64,000 nucleotides of DNA from Streptomyces sp. NBC_01803 (GTDB lineage: Bacteria; Actinomycetota; Actinomycetes; Streptomycetales; Streptomycetaceae): assembly GCF_035917415.1 (NCBI RefSeq), contig NZ_CP109073.1:2201001-2265000 (forward strand). Direction: 5' to 3'. The position numbers were made by a program, and so were the translations under genes. Of the stretch, positions 26,142 to 35,009 are shown piece by piece. A model generated the notes under the pieces. It was not told the DNA's origin, did not search any database, and saw only the letters and a list, made by a program, of their open reading frames with translations. Each line of letters begins with the position of its first letter. Positions within the stretch are counted from its first letter, which is position 1.

Positions 26142-28730
26142 ATGCCGATTCAGATCAGGTTGACCGTGCTCGGTCACGGCGATGCCGCCGGTGGCGTCGA
26201 CGTGCAGATCACCGCGCCCGCCGACACCCCCCTCTCGGATGTGCTGGGCGCGCTCGCCGGGGTGGTGACGCCGGGCTCGGCCGCGCCGGGCGCCGTGTTC
26301 TGCGAGGAGCAGCACCTCGACCCGCGCCGTGCCGCGCTCGGGCAGCCGCCGCTGGTGGACGGCGCGGTGCTGTCCTTCCACGGGCCGGTGGAGGGGCCGG
26401 GCCGGGAGCCGGTGCCGGCCAGGCTGCTCGTGGTGGCCGGGCCCGACGCCGGCGGGGTCCACCTGCTGCGCGGCGGCGTCGCCCGGATAGGGCGGTCGGC
26501 CGGGGCCGACATTCCGCTGGACGACCCCGATGTCTCCCGCACGCACTGCGCGGTCGCCCTCGGCGAGGACGGCACCGTGACGGTCACCGACCTCGACTCG
26601 ACGAACGGCACCTCGGTGGACGGCGTGCCGGTCACCGGCGGGCCGGTGACCGTGCGGCCCGGCGCCGTGCTGCGGCTGGGCGAGTCCGCGTTGCGGCTCG
26701 TCGCGGACGGCGCGGCGGCTGGCCCGCCGCCACCGGCTCAGCCGGCGCCCGTGCCCGCCGCCGCGCCCCGGGCGGGCCGCCGCGGGCTGACCGGCTGGGC
26801 GTTGGGCAGGCTCGCCGGCCCGGCCGACGCGCGCGAGGAGCCCGGCCCACCGGCCGCCGCCCCGGCGGAGGACGCGGCGGCGGCGCGCTGGCCCGATCCG
26901 GCGACCGTGCTGCTCACCGCGCTGGAGCCCGGACCCCGCCGCTGGGAGCGGGGCGCCGCGCACCCGGAGGCGTTCACCGTCCGGCTGGGCACGGCGCAGC
27001 GGGCCTCGGGCGCGCTGCGGCCGGTCACCGTCGGCCTGCCGGAGGCGGGCTCGCTCGGCCTGACCGGGCCGCGTGAGCGGGTCACCGGGGTCGCCCGGTC
27101 CGTCCTCGCCCAGCTCGCCGCCCTGCATCCGCCGAGCGCGCTGGAGCTGGTCGTGGTCGCCGTGGACCGGACCGAGGAGTGGTCCTGGCTGGGCTGGCTG
27201 CCGCATGTGCGCCCGGCCCGCGGCCAGGACTGCCGGCTGCTGCTCGCCTTCGACCCCCGGCAGGCGGCGGCCAGGACCGCGGAGCTGACCGCGTCGCTCG
27301 GGCGTCCGCGCGGCGCGCGGCGCACGGTGGTGCTGGTCGACGGCGATCCGGGCACGCAGGAGGCGCGCTCGGCGCTGGCGCGGCTGGCGGCCGACGGCCC
27401 GGCCGCCGGTATCCATCTGCTCGCCCTGGCCGAGACACCGCCGGCCACGGCCGCCTCGCCGCTCGCCCAGACGCTCGGCGCGGCCCGCGCCACCTCGCCG
27501 GTGCTGGCCGCCTGCGGGACGGTCGGCGTGCTCAGCGGCCCGGTGGCCACCGCGCTGCGGCTGGTCGGCCCGGACGGCGCGCCGGGGCCCGCGGCCGGGG
27601 CGGACGCCGTGTCCCTCCCCTGGGCCGAGCGGCTGGCGCGGGCCCTGGCCCCGGCGGCCGAGAGCACCACGGGCGGCGCCGCCGGCCCGGCCGACGCGAT
27701 GGGGCCGCCCGCCGCCGCGCCGCCCGAGAGCTGTCGGCTGCTGGATGCCCTGGAGCTGTCCCGGGTCACGCCGGGGGCGCTGCGCGCCCGGTGGGCCGGG
27801 CAGCCCGGGCTGCCGCTGGTGCTGGGCGCCGGGACCGAGGGACCGGTGGCCGTGGAGCTGGCGGACGCCTCCGGCCCGCTGGCGGTGACCGGGCCCGCGA
27901 AGTCGGGACGGACGGAGCTGCTGAGCGCGATGGCGGCCTCGCTCGCCGCCGCCCAGGGCCCGGCGAGCCTGTCGCTGCTGCTGATCGAGGGCGCGGGCGA
28001 CGGGCTCGCGCCCTGCGCCGAGCTGCCGCACGTCGCCTCCTATCTGGGGGCGACGGACCCGGTGCGGATGCGGGTCTTCGCGCAGGCGCTGCGCGACGAG
28101 CTGAGGCGGCGGGCCGCGCTGCTCGGCGAGACCGACTTCGACGCCGGCCGACCGCGCGCCGCGGCCCGGGTGGGCGCCCCCCGCTCCGGCGGAAGCAAGG
28201 CCCGGAGCGACGCCCCGACCGGGGCCGACGTGCCGGGCATGCTCGCCGCGGGCAGCGGGCCGATGCCGTGGCTGGTGATCCTCGTGGACGACTTCGACGC
28301 CCTGCTGTCGCCCGCGCTCGGCGCGCCGGGCCGGCAGGCCGCCGGGTCGGTCGTCCGCGCGGTCGAGGCCGCCGCCCGCGACGGACGGCGGCTCGGCGTG
28401 CGGGTGGTCACCGCCGGGCAGGACCCGGCGATGACCGGCTCCGCGGCGATCCGGATCGCCCTGGCCGGAGCGCCCCCGGGCCGGGCCGAGCTGTGGCGCG
28501 GCGCCGACCGGGTCATCCCGTTCCAGGGCGGCCGGGTCACCGGACGCATCCCGCGCACCGCGACGCTGCGTCCCACCGTCGCCCGGCTGGACTGGGCCCG
28601 GGCGGGCGATCCGCCCACCCGCCGCCCGGTGCGCGAGCTGGGGAACGGGCCGACGGACGTCGCCCTGCTGGCCAGCGCGGCGGCGCGGGCGGCCCAGACG
28701 GACCGGGCGACCACGGTCACGCTGGTGTGA
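26142..28730 (+). CDS. FHA-domain, FtsK/SpoIIIE-like protein with degenerate ATPase
   Basis: The product has 862 residues. An N-terminal ubiquitin-like region (1-85) precedes an FHA domain at about 94-188, with phosphothreonine-pocket residues in ARIGRS, VSRTHC and DSTNGT. Two FtsK/SpoIIIE-like modules follow. The second has GPAKSGRTELL at about 584-594, where the Walker lysine is arginine, and a Walker-B-like WLVILVDDFDAL. The layout recalls EssC-type proteins, but it has no membrane segments. ATG 26142 follows GGGAGGG. Divergent from pkaA. A phospho-dependent scaffold is more likely than an active motor. No type VII substrate genes are nearby. Confidence 0.8.
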   Translation: MPIQIRLTVLGHGDAAGGVDVQITAPADTPLSDVLGALAGVVTPGSAAPGAVFCEEQHLDPRRAALGQPPLVDGAVLSFHGPVEGPGREPVPARLLVVAGPDAGGVHLLRGGVARIGRSAGADIPLDDPDVSRTHCAVALGEDGTVTVTDLDSTNGTSVDGVPVTGGPVTVRPGAVLRLGESALRLVADGAAAGPPPPAQPAPVPAAAPRAGRRGLTGWALGRLAGPADAREEPGPPAAAPAEDAAAARWPDPATVLLTALEPGPRRWERGAAHPEAFTVRLGTAQRASGALRPVTVGLPEAGSLGLTGPRERVTGVARSVLAQLAALHPPSALELVVVAVDRTEEWSWLGWLPHVRPARGQDCRLLLAFDPRQAAARTAELTASLGRPRGARRTVVLVDGDPGTQEARSALARLAADGPAAGIHLLALAETPPATAASPLAQTLGAARATSPVLAACGTVGVLSGPVATALRLVGPDGAPGPAAGADAVSLPWAERLARALAPAAESTTGGAAGPADAMGPPAAAPPESCRLLDALELSRVTPGALRARWAGQPGLPLVLGAGTEGPVAVELADASGPLAVTGPAKSGRTELLSAMAASLAAAQGPASLSLLLIEGAGDGLAPCAELPHVASYLGATDPVRMRVFAQALRDELRRRAALLGETDFDAGRPRAAARVGAPRSGGSKARSDAPTGADVPGMLAAGSGPMPWLVILVDDFDALLSPALGAPGRQAAGSVVRAVEAAARDGRRLGVRVVTAGQDPAMTGSAAIRIALAGAPPGRAELWRGADRVIPFQGGRVTGRIPRTATLRPTVARLDWARAGDPPTRRPVRELGNGPTDVALLASAAARAAQTDRATTVTLV

Positions 28731-28947
28731 GCGGGAATGTGAGCATTCGCAACTGTTTCCTTCCGCACTTCTCCAGAACAGGCGCATGGGCGACCGATAA
28801 CAGCCCGATCACAAACGCAACGTGATGCTGACAGCGGTCTTGCCGCTTCCATGAACGGGGCGTAGTCATGCCGTGGAGGACATGCGGCGTGGCAAGCCCC
28901 CAGAATCCGTGGGGCGTTGCCGCTTCAGACGGATGAGGGCGGTGCTC

Positions 28948-30315
28948 ATGCGCGGTTCGGGCCGGGAGTCCCGGCGGAGGACCACCCGCGTGGCGGCGGC
29001 GGTGATCGCCGCCGGCGCGCTGACGCTGACCGCGTGCGGCGGCGGTGACGACGGGGCCCGGAGCGGTCCACCGCCCTCGATCGATCTGCCGGACCTCAGC
29101 GGGAAGTCGCTGGAGGTCGCCGCCGTGTGGACCGGCGCCGAGCGGGACAACTTCCTGCGGGTGCTGGACGAGTTCGAGGCGCTGACCGGCGCGTCGGTGA
29201 GCTTCGTGCCCAGCGGCGACAACGTCTCGCAGTTCGTCGGCAGCAAGGTCGAGGGCGGCTCGCCGCCGGACGTCGTGATGGTGCCCCAGCCGGGCGTGCT
29301 CCACGAGTTCGCCGAGAACGGCTGGCTGGCGCCCGTCGACGAGTCGGTCCAGCGACAGCTCGACGCCAACTACTCGCGGGGCTGGCAGGACCTCGCCCAG
29401 CACGAGGGCACCCAGTACGGCGTCTATGTGAAGGCCGCCAACAAGTCGCTGATCTGGTACAGCACCGCGGCGTTCGAGTACGCCGGGGTCGACGCCCCCG
29501 GCACCTGGGACGACTTCGTCTCCACCGCCTGGACGGTGTGGGAGTCCGGCACCACCCCGGTCTCCGTGGCGGGCGCCGACGGCTGGACCCTCACCGACTG
29601 GTTCGAGAACGTCTATCTGTCGCAGGCCGGGCCCGAGATGTACGACCGGCTGGCCGCCCACGAGATCCCCTGGACCGACCAGAGCGTCACCGACGCGCTG
29701 ACCACCCTCGCCGAGCTGTTCGGCTCGCCGCAACTGCTGGAGAACGGCAACAGCGGCTCCCTCCAGACGGACTTCCCGACCTCCGTCACCCAGACGTTCA
29801 TCGACCTGGAGACCCCGGCCGCGGGCATGGTCTTCGAGGCCGACTTCGTCGGCTCGGTCATCAGCGACAGCACCGACGCCGTGATCGGCGAGGACGCCCA
29901 GGTCTTCCCGTTCCCCACGGTGGGCGACGAGCCGCCCGTGGTCAGCGCCGGTGACGTCGCCGTGGCGGTCGCCCCGGACGGCGAGGCGAGCGATACGCAG
30001 CAGGCCCTGCTCGCCTATCTGGCCTCCACCGACGCCGCGCGGATCTGGGCCGAGGCGGGCGGCTTCGTGTCGCCCAACAAGTCCCTGGAGTTCGACGCCT
30101 ACCCCAACGAGGTGCAGCGCGGCATCGCCGAGGCGCTGATCGCGGCCGGCGACGACTTCCGGTTCGACATGTCGGACCAGACCCCCGCCGCCTTCGGCGG
30201 GACGACCGGCCAGGGCATGTGGCAGGGCCTGCAGAACTTCCTGCGCGACCCCGACGACATCGCCGGGGCCCAGGCGTACCTGGAGTCCCAGGCGACCCGC
30301 GCGTACGGCGACTGA
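28948..30315 (+). CDS. ABC transporter sugar-type solute-binding lipoprotein
   Basis: About 455 residues. The signal ends in lipobox LTAC|GGG, so it is membrane-anchored by lipid. It resembles family 1 solute-binding proteins for oligosaccharides (DVVMVPQPGVLHEFAENGWLAPVDES; GTPVSVAGADGWTLTDWFE-like region; AAFGGTTGQGMWQGLQNFL). ATG 28948 is preferred because GAGGGCGG lies upstream; ATG 28933 and GTG 28942 are alternatives. First gene of an importer operon with two permeases. There is no ATPase gene here, so a shared MsiK-type ATPase is probably used. Confidence 0.87.
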   Translation: MRGSGRESRRRTTRVAAAVIAAGALTLTACGGGDDGARSGPPPSIDLPDLSGKSLEVAAVWTGAERDNFLRVLDEFEALTGASVSFVPSGDNVSQFVGSKVEGGSPPDVVMVPQPGVLHEFAENGWLAPVDESVQRQLDANYSRGWQDLAQHEGTQYGVYVKAANKSLIWYSTAAFEYAGVDAPGTWDDFVSTAWTVWESGTTPVSVAGADGWTLTDWFENVYLSQAGPEMYDRLAAHEIPWTDQSVTDALTTLAELFGSPQLLENGNSGSLQTDFPTSVTQTFIDLETPAAGMVFEADFVGSVISDSTDAVIGEDAQVFPFPTVGDEPPVVSAGDVAVAVAPDGEASDTQQALLAYLASTDAARIWAEAGGFVSPNKSLEFDAYPNEVQRGIAEALIAAGDDFRFDMSDQTPAAFGGTTGQGMWQGLQNFLRDPDDIAGAQAYLESQATRAYGD

Positions 30316-30348
30316 TCCAAGCGACGACGGACGGAGATCGGAACTCTC

Positions 30349-31647
30349 ATGGCATCCGGCAAGGCGGTGATCAAGTCCCGTCCCTGGACGGTCGCGTGCT
30401 TCCTGCTGCCCGCCCTGGTGCTGCTCGGGGCCCTGGTCGTCTATCCCATCGGGTACTCGGTGTGGCGCAGCCTGTTCGACGCGTCGGGCAAGGACTTCGT
30501 CGGCCTGGACAACTTCCGGGAGATGTTCAGCGACGACTCGATCAGGACCGCGCTGCGCAACAACCTGATCTGGATCGTCGTCGCCCCGGCCCTGACCACC
30601 GCGCTCGGCCTGATCTTCGCGGTCCTGACCGAACGGATGCGCTGGGCCACGGCCTTCAAGCTCATCGTCTTCATGCCGATGGCGGTCTCCATGCTGGCGG
30701 CGGGCATCATCTTCCGGCTGGTGTACGAGCAGGACCCGGACCGGGGCGTGGCCAACGCGCTGGCGACGACCGTGCACGACACCTTCTCCGCCGGCTCCTC
30801 CTGGCCGGACGCCCAGCCGCGCCCCGGTGGCCCGGTCGAGGTGGGGGACGACGGCTCCTACCTGCTCACCGCGCCCGTCGAGGCCGGCTCGCCCGCGCTG
30901 GTGCCGCTGGTCGCCGTCCCGCAGCCGGAGCTGGCCGACGCCGAGCCCGCCGCGGTCGCCGCGGCCGAGCCCGGCGAGGTCTCCGGCACGGTCTGGATGG
31001 ACTTCACGCGCGGCGGGGGCGGCACGCGGAACGCGGTGGACCCCGAGGAACGCGGCCTGGCCGGGATCACCGTCGAGGCGGTGCGGGACGGCGAGGTGGT
31101 GGCCGAGACCGAGACCGCCGGCGACGGCACGTTCACCCTGCCCGCCGAGGCCGACGGCGCCCGGGTGCGGCTGGCGGCCGACAGCTTCACCGCCCCCTAC
31201 AACGGCGTCGAGTGGCTCGGCCCGGACCTCATCACCCCCGCGATCATCGGCAGTTACGTGTGGATGTGGGCCGGCTTCGCGATGGTGCTGATCGCCGCCG
31301 GCCTCGCCTCGGTCCCCCGGGAGACCCTGGAGGCGGCCCGCGTCGACGGCGCGAACGAGTGGCAGGTCTTCCGTCGCGTCACCGTCCCGATGCTGGCCCC
31401 CGTGCTCGCCGTCGTCCTCGTGACGCTGATGATCAACGTGCTCAAGATCTTCGACCTCATCTATGTCATCCCGCCCGCCTCCAGCCAGGCCGACGCGAAC
31501 GTGCTGGCCCTCCAGCTCTACCAGTCGTCCTTCGGCGCCGGAGCCGACCAGGGCGTGGGCAGCGCGATCGCGGTGTTCCTGCTGCTGCTCGTGGTGCCCG
31601 TGATGATCTTCAACGTGCGCAGGCTGCGACGGGAGAACCGCCGGTGA
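30349..31647 (+). CDS. ABC sugar permease with inserted extracellular domain
   Basis: The 432-residue product is about 120-140 residues longer than ordinary MalF-like permeases. Membrane segments lie near 13-36, 70-92 and 103-124, and again from about 293. The EAA loop reads PRETLEAARVDGANEWQVF. The extra material at about 128-290 is acidic and Ala/Pro-rich, with a Cna-B/SdrD-like beta fold: SGTVWMDFTRGGGGTRN, GLAGITVEAVRDGEVV, ETAGDGTFTLP at about 212-265. It sits in the loop after the third segment, expected outside the cell. ATG 30349 follows the binding-protein gene by 33 bases; the stop overlaps the next GTG. Confidence 0.88.
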   Translation: MASGKAVIKSRPWTVACFLLPALVLLGALVVYPIGYSVWRSLFDASGKDFVGLDNFREMFSDDSIRTALRNNLIWIVVAPALTTALGLIFAVLTERMRWATAFKLIVFMPMAVSMLAAGIIFRLVYEQDPDRGVANALATTVHDTFSAGSSWPDAQPRPGGPVEVGDDGSYLLTAPVEAGSPALVPLVAVPQPELADAEPAAVAAAEPGEVSGTVWMDFTRGGGGTRNAVDPEERGLAGITVEAVRDGEVVAETETAGDGTFTLPAEADGARVRLAADSFTAPYNGVEWLGPDLITPAIIGSYVWMWAGFAMVLIAAGLASVPRETLEAARVDGANEWQVFRRVTVPMLAPVLAVVLVTLMINVLKIFDLIYVIPPASSQADANVLALQLYQSSFGAGADQGVGSAIAVFLLLLVVPVMIFNVRRLRRENRR

Positions 31648-32570
31648 CCGCTCCCACCACAATCGCCCCCCAGCCGGACCCGGCGGACGCTCCGCCGCCG
31701 CCCGCCGCCGGACCGCCCCCGCGCCCGGTCGTGTCCCGGCTCGCCTCCCTCGCGGCGGGCGGCGCGGTGCGTGTGCTCCTCGTGGTGCTCGCCGTGGTGT
31801 GGCTGCTGCCCACCGCCGGGCTCTTCGCCTCCTCCTTCCGGGACGCGCGCGACATCGCGTCGTCCGGCTGGTGGGACGTGCTGACCGACATGGACCAGCT
31901 CACCTGGTCGAATTACGACAGTCTGCTCGCCAACGACAACTTCACCGGCTCCATATGGACCACGGTGGCGATCACCGTCCCGTCCACCCTGCTGGTCGTC
32001 GTCCTGGGCTCGCTGGCCGCCTACGCCTTCGCCTGGCTGGACTTCCCCGGCCGCGACGGGTGGTTCCTGCTGGTCGTGGCACTGCTGGTGGTCCCGGTGC
32101 AGGTGGCTCTGATCCCGGTCGCACGGCTGTTCAACACCCTGGGCATCTTCGAGACAACGCTCGGCGTGGTCCTCTTCCACTCCGCGTTCGGCCTGCCGTT
32201 CGCCATCTTCCTGCTGCGCAACTTCTTCGCCGAGATCCCCCGCGAGCTGCTGGAGGCGGCCCGGCTCGACGGCGCGGGCGAGATCCGCCTGTTCCTGCGC
32301 GTGGTACTGCCGCTGGGCGGCCCTGCCATCGCCGCGCTGGCCATCTTCCAGTTCATGTGGGTGTGGAACGACATGCTGATCGCGCTGATCTTCGCCGACA
32401 ACGGTTCGCCGCCGATGACGATCGCCCTCCAGCAGGAGATGCGCCAGTTCGGCAGCAACTTCGACGTCCTGGCGCCGGGCGCGTTCCTGACGATGGTCAT
32501 TCCGCTGGCGATCTTCTTCGCCTTCCAGCGGCAGTTCGTCTCGGGCGTGATGGCGGGCGCGGTGAAGTAG
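31644..32570 (+). CDS. ABC sugar permease, MalG-like
   Basis: The product has 308 residues. A Pro/Ala-rich cytoplasmic N terminus precedes six membrane segments, with the EAA loop IPRELLEAARLDGAGEIRLF. GTG 31644 overlaps the stop of the first permease (GTGA), so translation is coupled. Forms the second half of the membrane channel for the importer. Followed by a 16-bp tandem repeat rather than by an ATPase gene. Confidence 0.92.
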   Translation: MTAPTTIAPQPDPADAPPPPAAGPPPRPVVSRLASLAAGGAVRVLLVVLAVVWLLPTAGLFASSFRDARDIASSGWWDVLTDMDQLTWSNYDSLLANDNFTGSIWTTVAITVPSTLLVVVLGSLAAYAFAWLDFPGRDGWFLLVVALLVVPVQVALIPVARLFNTLGIFETTLGVVLFHSAFGLPFAIFLLRNFFAEIPRELLEAARLDGAGEIRLFLRVVLPLGGPAIAALAIFQFMWVWNDMLIALIFADNGSPPMTIALQQEMRQFGSNFDVLAPGAFLTMVIPLAIFFAFQRQFVSGVMAGAVK

Positions 32571-32589
32571 TCGGGGCACCGCACGCGAG

Positions 32590-32653
32590 CCGCGCCCGAG
32601 AGGGGCCGCGCCCGAGAGGGGCCGCGTCCGAGGGGGGCTGCGTCCGATTGAAC
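32590..32653. repeat. Four tandem 16-bp units downstream of the ABC importer
   Basis: Two identical copies of ccgcgcccgagagggg followed by two diverged copies (ccgcgtccgagggggg and ctgcgtccgattgaac). The array lies between the permease stop and the glycosyltransferase gene. It could be a slippage product or bind a regulator. Confidence 0.8.
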
Positions 32654-32754
32654 GAATGGCCCCCGCGACACCCCACGCATGCGCGGAAAGACATCCATGA
32701 AGAGCGATTGTCGGATGGTCCGTGTAATCCGACGCGCCGCCCCCTGGATGTGCC

Positions 32755-35007
32755 GTGCCCCGCTTCAGCATCATCGTGCCCGCTCACCGGGTGCAGGCTT
32801 ATCTCCCCGCCTGCTTGGCGTCCGTGCTCTCCCAGGACTACCGCGACCTCGAACTGATCGTGGTGGACGACGCCTCGCCCGACGCCTGCGGCGAGATCAT
32901 CGCCGAGGCCACCGCGGCCGACGACCGGGTCACCGGCCTGCGGCTGGCCGCGAACGTGGGCCCCGGACCGGCCCGCAACGCCGGCCTGGCCCGTGCCATC
33001 GGGCGGTACATCCTCTTCCTCGACGGCGACGACACCCTGGCCCCCGGCGCGCTGGCCGCCCTCGCCGCCCGGCTGGCCGCCACCCGCGACCCCGCGCTCC
33101 TGCTGTTCGACCACGCCCGCGTCTCCTGGGACGGCACGGTCACCCCCGGCGCCCGCCCCGGGCTCCTCGGCGAACACGGCTCCCCCGTCGTCACCCTGGC
33201 CGACCGCCCCGCCCTGCTGCGGCTGCCGCCCGTCGCCTGGTCCGCCGCCTACCGCCGCGACCTCCTCGAACGACCCGGCCTGCGCTTCCCGCCCGGCCAC
33301 TACCAGGACATCCCCTTCCTCTGGCCCGCGCTCGCCGCCGCCGAGTCCATCGCGGTCCTCGACCGGGTCTGCGTGCACCACCGGGGGCGCCGTACCGGAG
33401 GCCGGGCACGGAGCGCGGGCCGCGGCCACCTCGACATCCTCGTCCAGTACGAACGGCTCTTCGACCGCCTCGCCGCGCTCCCCGGCGGCGACCGGTGGCG
33501 CCCGGCGCTCTACCGCCGCATGGTCGACCACCTCAGCACCGTCTACCGCACCCGCGGCCTGCTGCGCGCCGCCGACCGCGCCGAGTTCTTCCGGCGCGGC
33601 GCCGCGCTCTGCCGCCGCCACCGCGCCGCGGCCGGCGCGACCGCGATCGGCGGCGGCCGACGGCGCGGCCGGGCCGGGCTGCGGCAGTTCCTGCTCCGCC
33701 TCGGCGCCCGCCGCGTCTTCCAACTGCTGTGGACGGGCCACCGCCTGGCCCGCCGCACGCGCGACCGGATCGGCGGCGGCCTGCGCGCCGCCCTGCTGCG
33801 CGCGCACTACCGCTGCCAGTTGCGCCGCCCGCTCGACCCCCGGCTCGCGGTCTTCGCCGGGGGCGGCAGCGGCGGCCACGCCTGCCAGCCGGCCGCCATC
33901 GAGGCGAAGCTGCGCGCGCTGGCCCCCCGCGTCCGCACCGCCTGGGTGACCGCCCCCGGACAGGAGCGCCATCCCCTGCCGGCCGGCGTGCGGCGGCTCG
34001 TGCCCGGCACCGCGCCCTACTGGACGGCGGTCGCCCGCGCCCGCTACCTGGTCAGCGGCACGGGCTTCCCCCCGGCCCTGGTCAGGCGCCCCGGGCAGCT
34101 CCGCCTCCAGACCCACCGGGGCACCCCTCTCGCGTACGCCGGACTGGACGCGCCCGACCGCGACATCCCCCGGCTGCTGCGCCAGATCGACGGCTGGGAC
34201 TACTGCCTCTCCGCCAACCGTCACTCCACCCTCGCCTGGGAGGGCGCCTACCCGGCGGGCTACGTGACGCTGGAGTACGGCTCCCCCGCCGCCGACATCT
34301 TCCACACCGCCGACGCCGACGACGTGCTGCGCGTCCGGGCCGGACTGGGCATCCCCGACGGCGTGCTGGCCGTGCTCTACGCCCCGGCCCCCCGCCGCTA
34401 TCCGCGCGGCCACCTGCCGGCGCTCGATCCCGAGCGGCTGGCCGGCCGCCTCGGCCCCGGCTTCCTGCTGCTCGTCCGCGACCCGTACGGCCCCCACGGT
34501 CCCTGCGCCCCGGGAGCCCACCCCGCCGCCGGGGTGCTCGACGTCAGCGGCCACCCCCGCCTGGAGGAGCTGTGCCTGGCGGCGGACGCGCTCGTCACCG
34601 ACTACGCGCCCGTGCTGTTCGACTACGCCAACCTCGACCGGCCGATCGTCGTCCACGCCGTGGACTGGGAGGCGTACCGGGTGGTGCACGGCGCCTACTT
34701 CGACCTGCTCGCCGTCGCGCCCGGCCCGGTCACCAGGTCCGAGGAGGAGCTGCTGGCCGTCCTCGCCGGTCCGGGGCTGTGGACCGATCCGCGTCTCGCC
34801 GCGCCGCGCGCCGAGTTCAGGCGGCGGTTCTGCCCGTACGACGACGGGTTCGCCGCCGAGCGTGTCGTCCGCCGCTTCTTCCTCGACGGCGCGGGCGTGC
34901 CGCCCGTCGTTCCGCCCGAGGCCCGCCGACCCGCGCCGGGAGCGGTCCTGGTGCGGGCATCGGCTCCCCGACCCCGATCCGGACATCCCATCTACACCAG
35001 AGGTTGA
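32755..35007 (+). CDS. GT2 glycosyltransferase fused to CDP-glycerol phosphotransferase-like domain
   Basis: The product has 750 residues. Residues 1-230 are a GT-A family 2 transferase (FSIIVPAHRVQAYL, VVDDASPD, ILFLDGDDTL). A basic linker (about 270-360) follows, then a TagB/TagF-like domain: LQTHRGTPLAYAGLD corresponds to the family QTWHGTPLK with an Arg after the His, and VTDYAPVLFDYANLDRPIV is the conserved nucleotide-binding end. Such proteins build wall teichoic-acid-like or glycerol/ribitol phosphate glycopolymers at the inner membrane face. The GTG start at 32755 has no strong ribosome site. Followed two bases later by galE. Confidence 0.85.
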   Translation: MPRFSIIVPAHRVQAYLPACLASVLSQDYRDLELIVVDDASPDACGEIIAEATAADDRVTGLRLAANVGPGPARNAGLARAIGRYILFLDGDDTLAPGALAALAARLAATRDPALLLFDHARVSWDGTVTPGARPGLLGEHGSPVVTLADRPALLRLPPVAWSAAYRRDLLERPGLRFPPGHYQDIPFLWPALAAAESIAVLDRVCVHHRGRRTGGRARSAGRGHLDILVQYERLFDRLAALPGGDRWRPALYRRMVDHLSTVYRTRGLLRAADRAEFFRRGAALCRRHRAAAGATAIGGGRRRGRAGLRQFLLRLGARRVFQLLWTGHRLARRTRDRIGGGLRAALLRAHYRCQLRRPLDPRLAVFAGGGSGGHACQPAAIEAKLRALAPRVRTAWVTAPGQERHPLPAGVRRLVPGTAPYWTAVARARYLVSGTGFPPALVRRPGQLRLQTHRGTPLAYAGLDAPDRDIPRLLRQIDGWDYCLSANRHSTLAWEGAYPAGYVTLEYGSPAADIFHTADADDVLRVRAGLGIPDGVLAVLYAPAPRRYPRGHLPALDPERLAGRLGPGFLLLVRDPYGPHGPCAPGAHPAAGVLDVSGHPRLEELCLAADALVTDYAPVLFDYANLDRPIVVHAVDWEAYRVVHGAYFDLLAVAPGPVTRSEEELLAVLAGPGLWTDPRLAAPRAEFRRRFCPYDDGFAAERVVRRFFLDGAGVPPVVPPEARRPAPGAVLVRASAPRPRSGHPIYTRG

Positions 35008-35009
35008 CC

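Noticed and set aside
28735..28748. GAATG-TGAG-CATTC dyad after the FHA gene
   Set aside because: Only five base pairs, so it is weak as terminator or operator.
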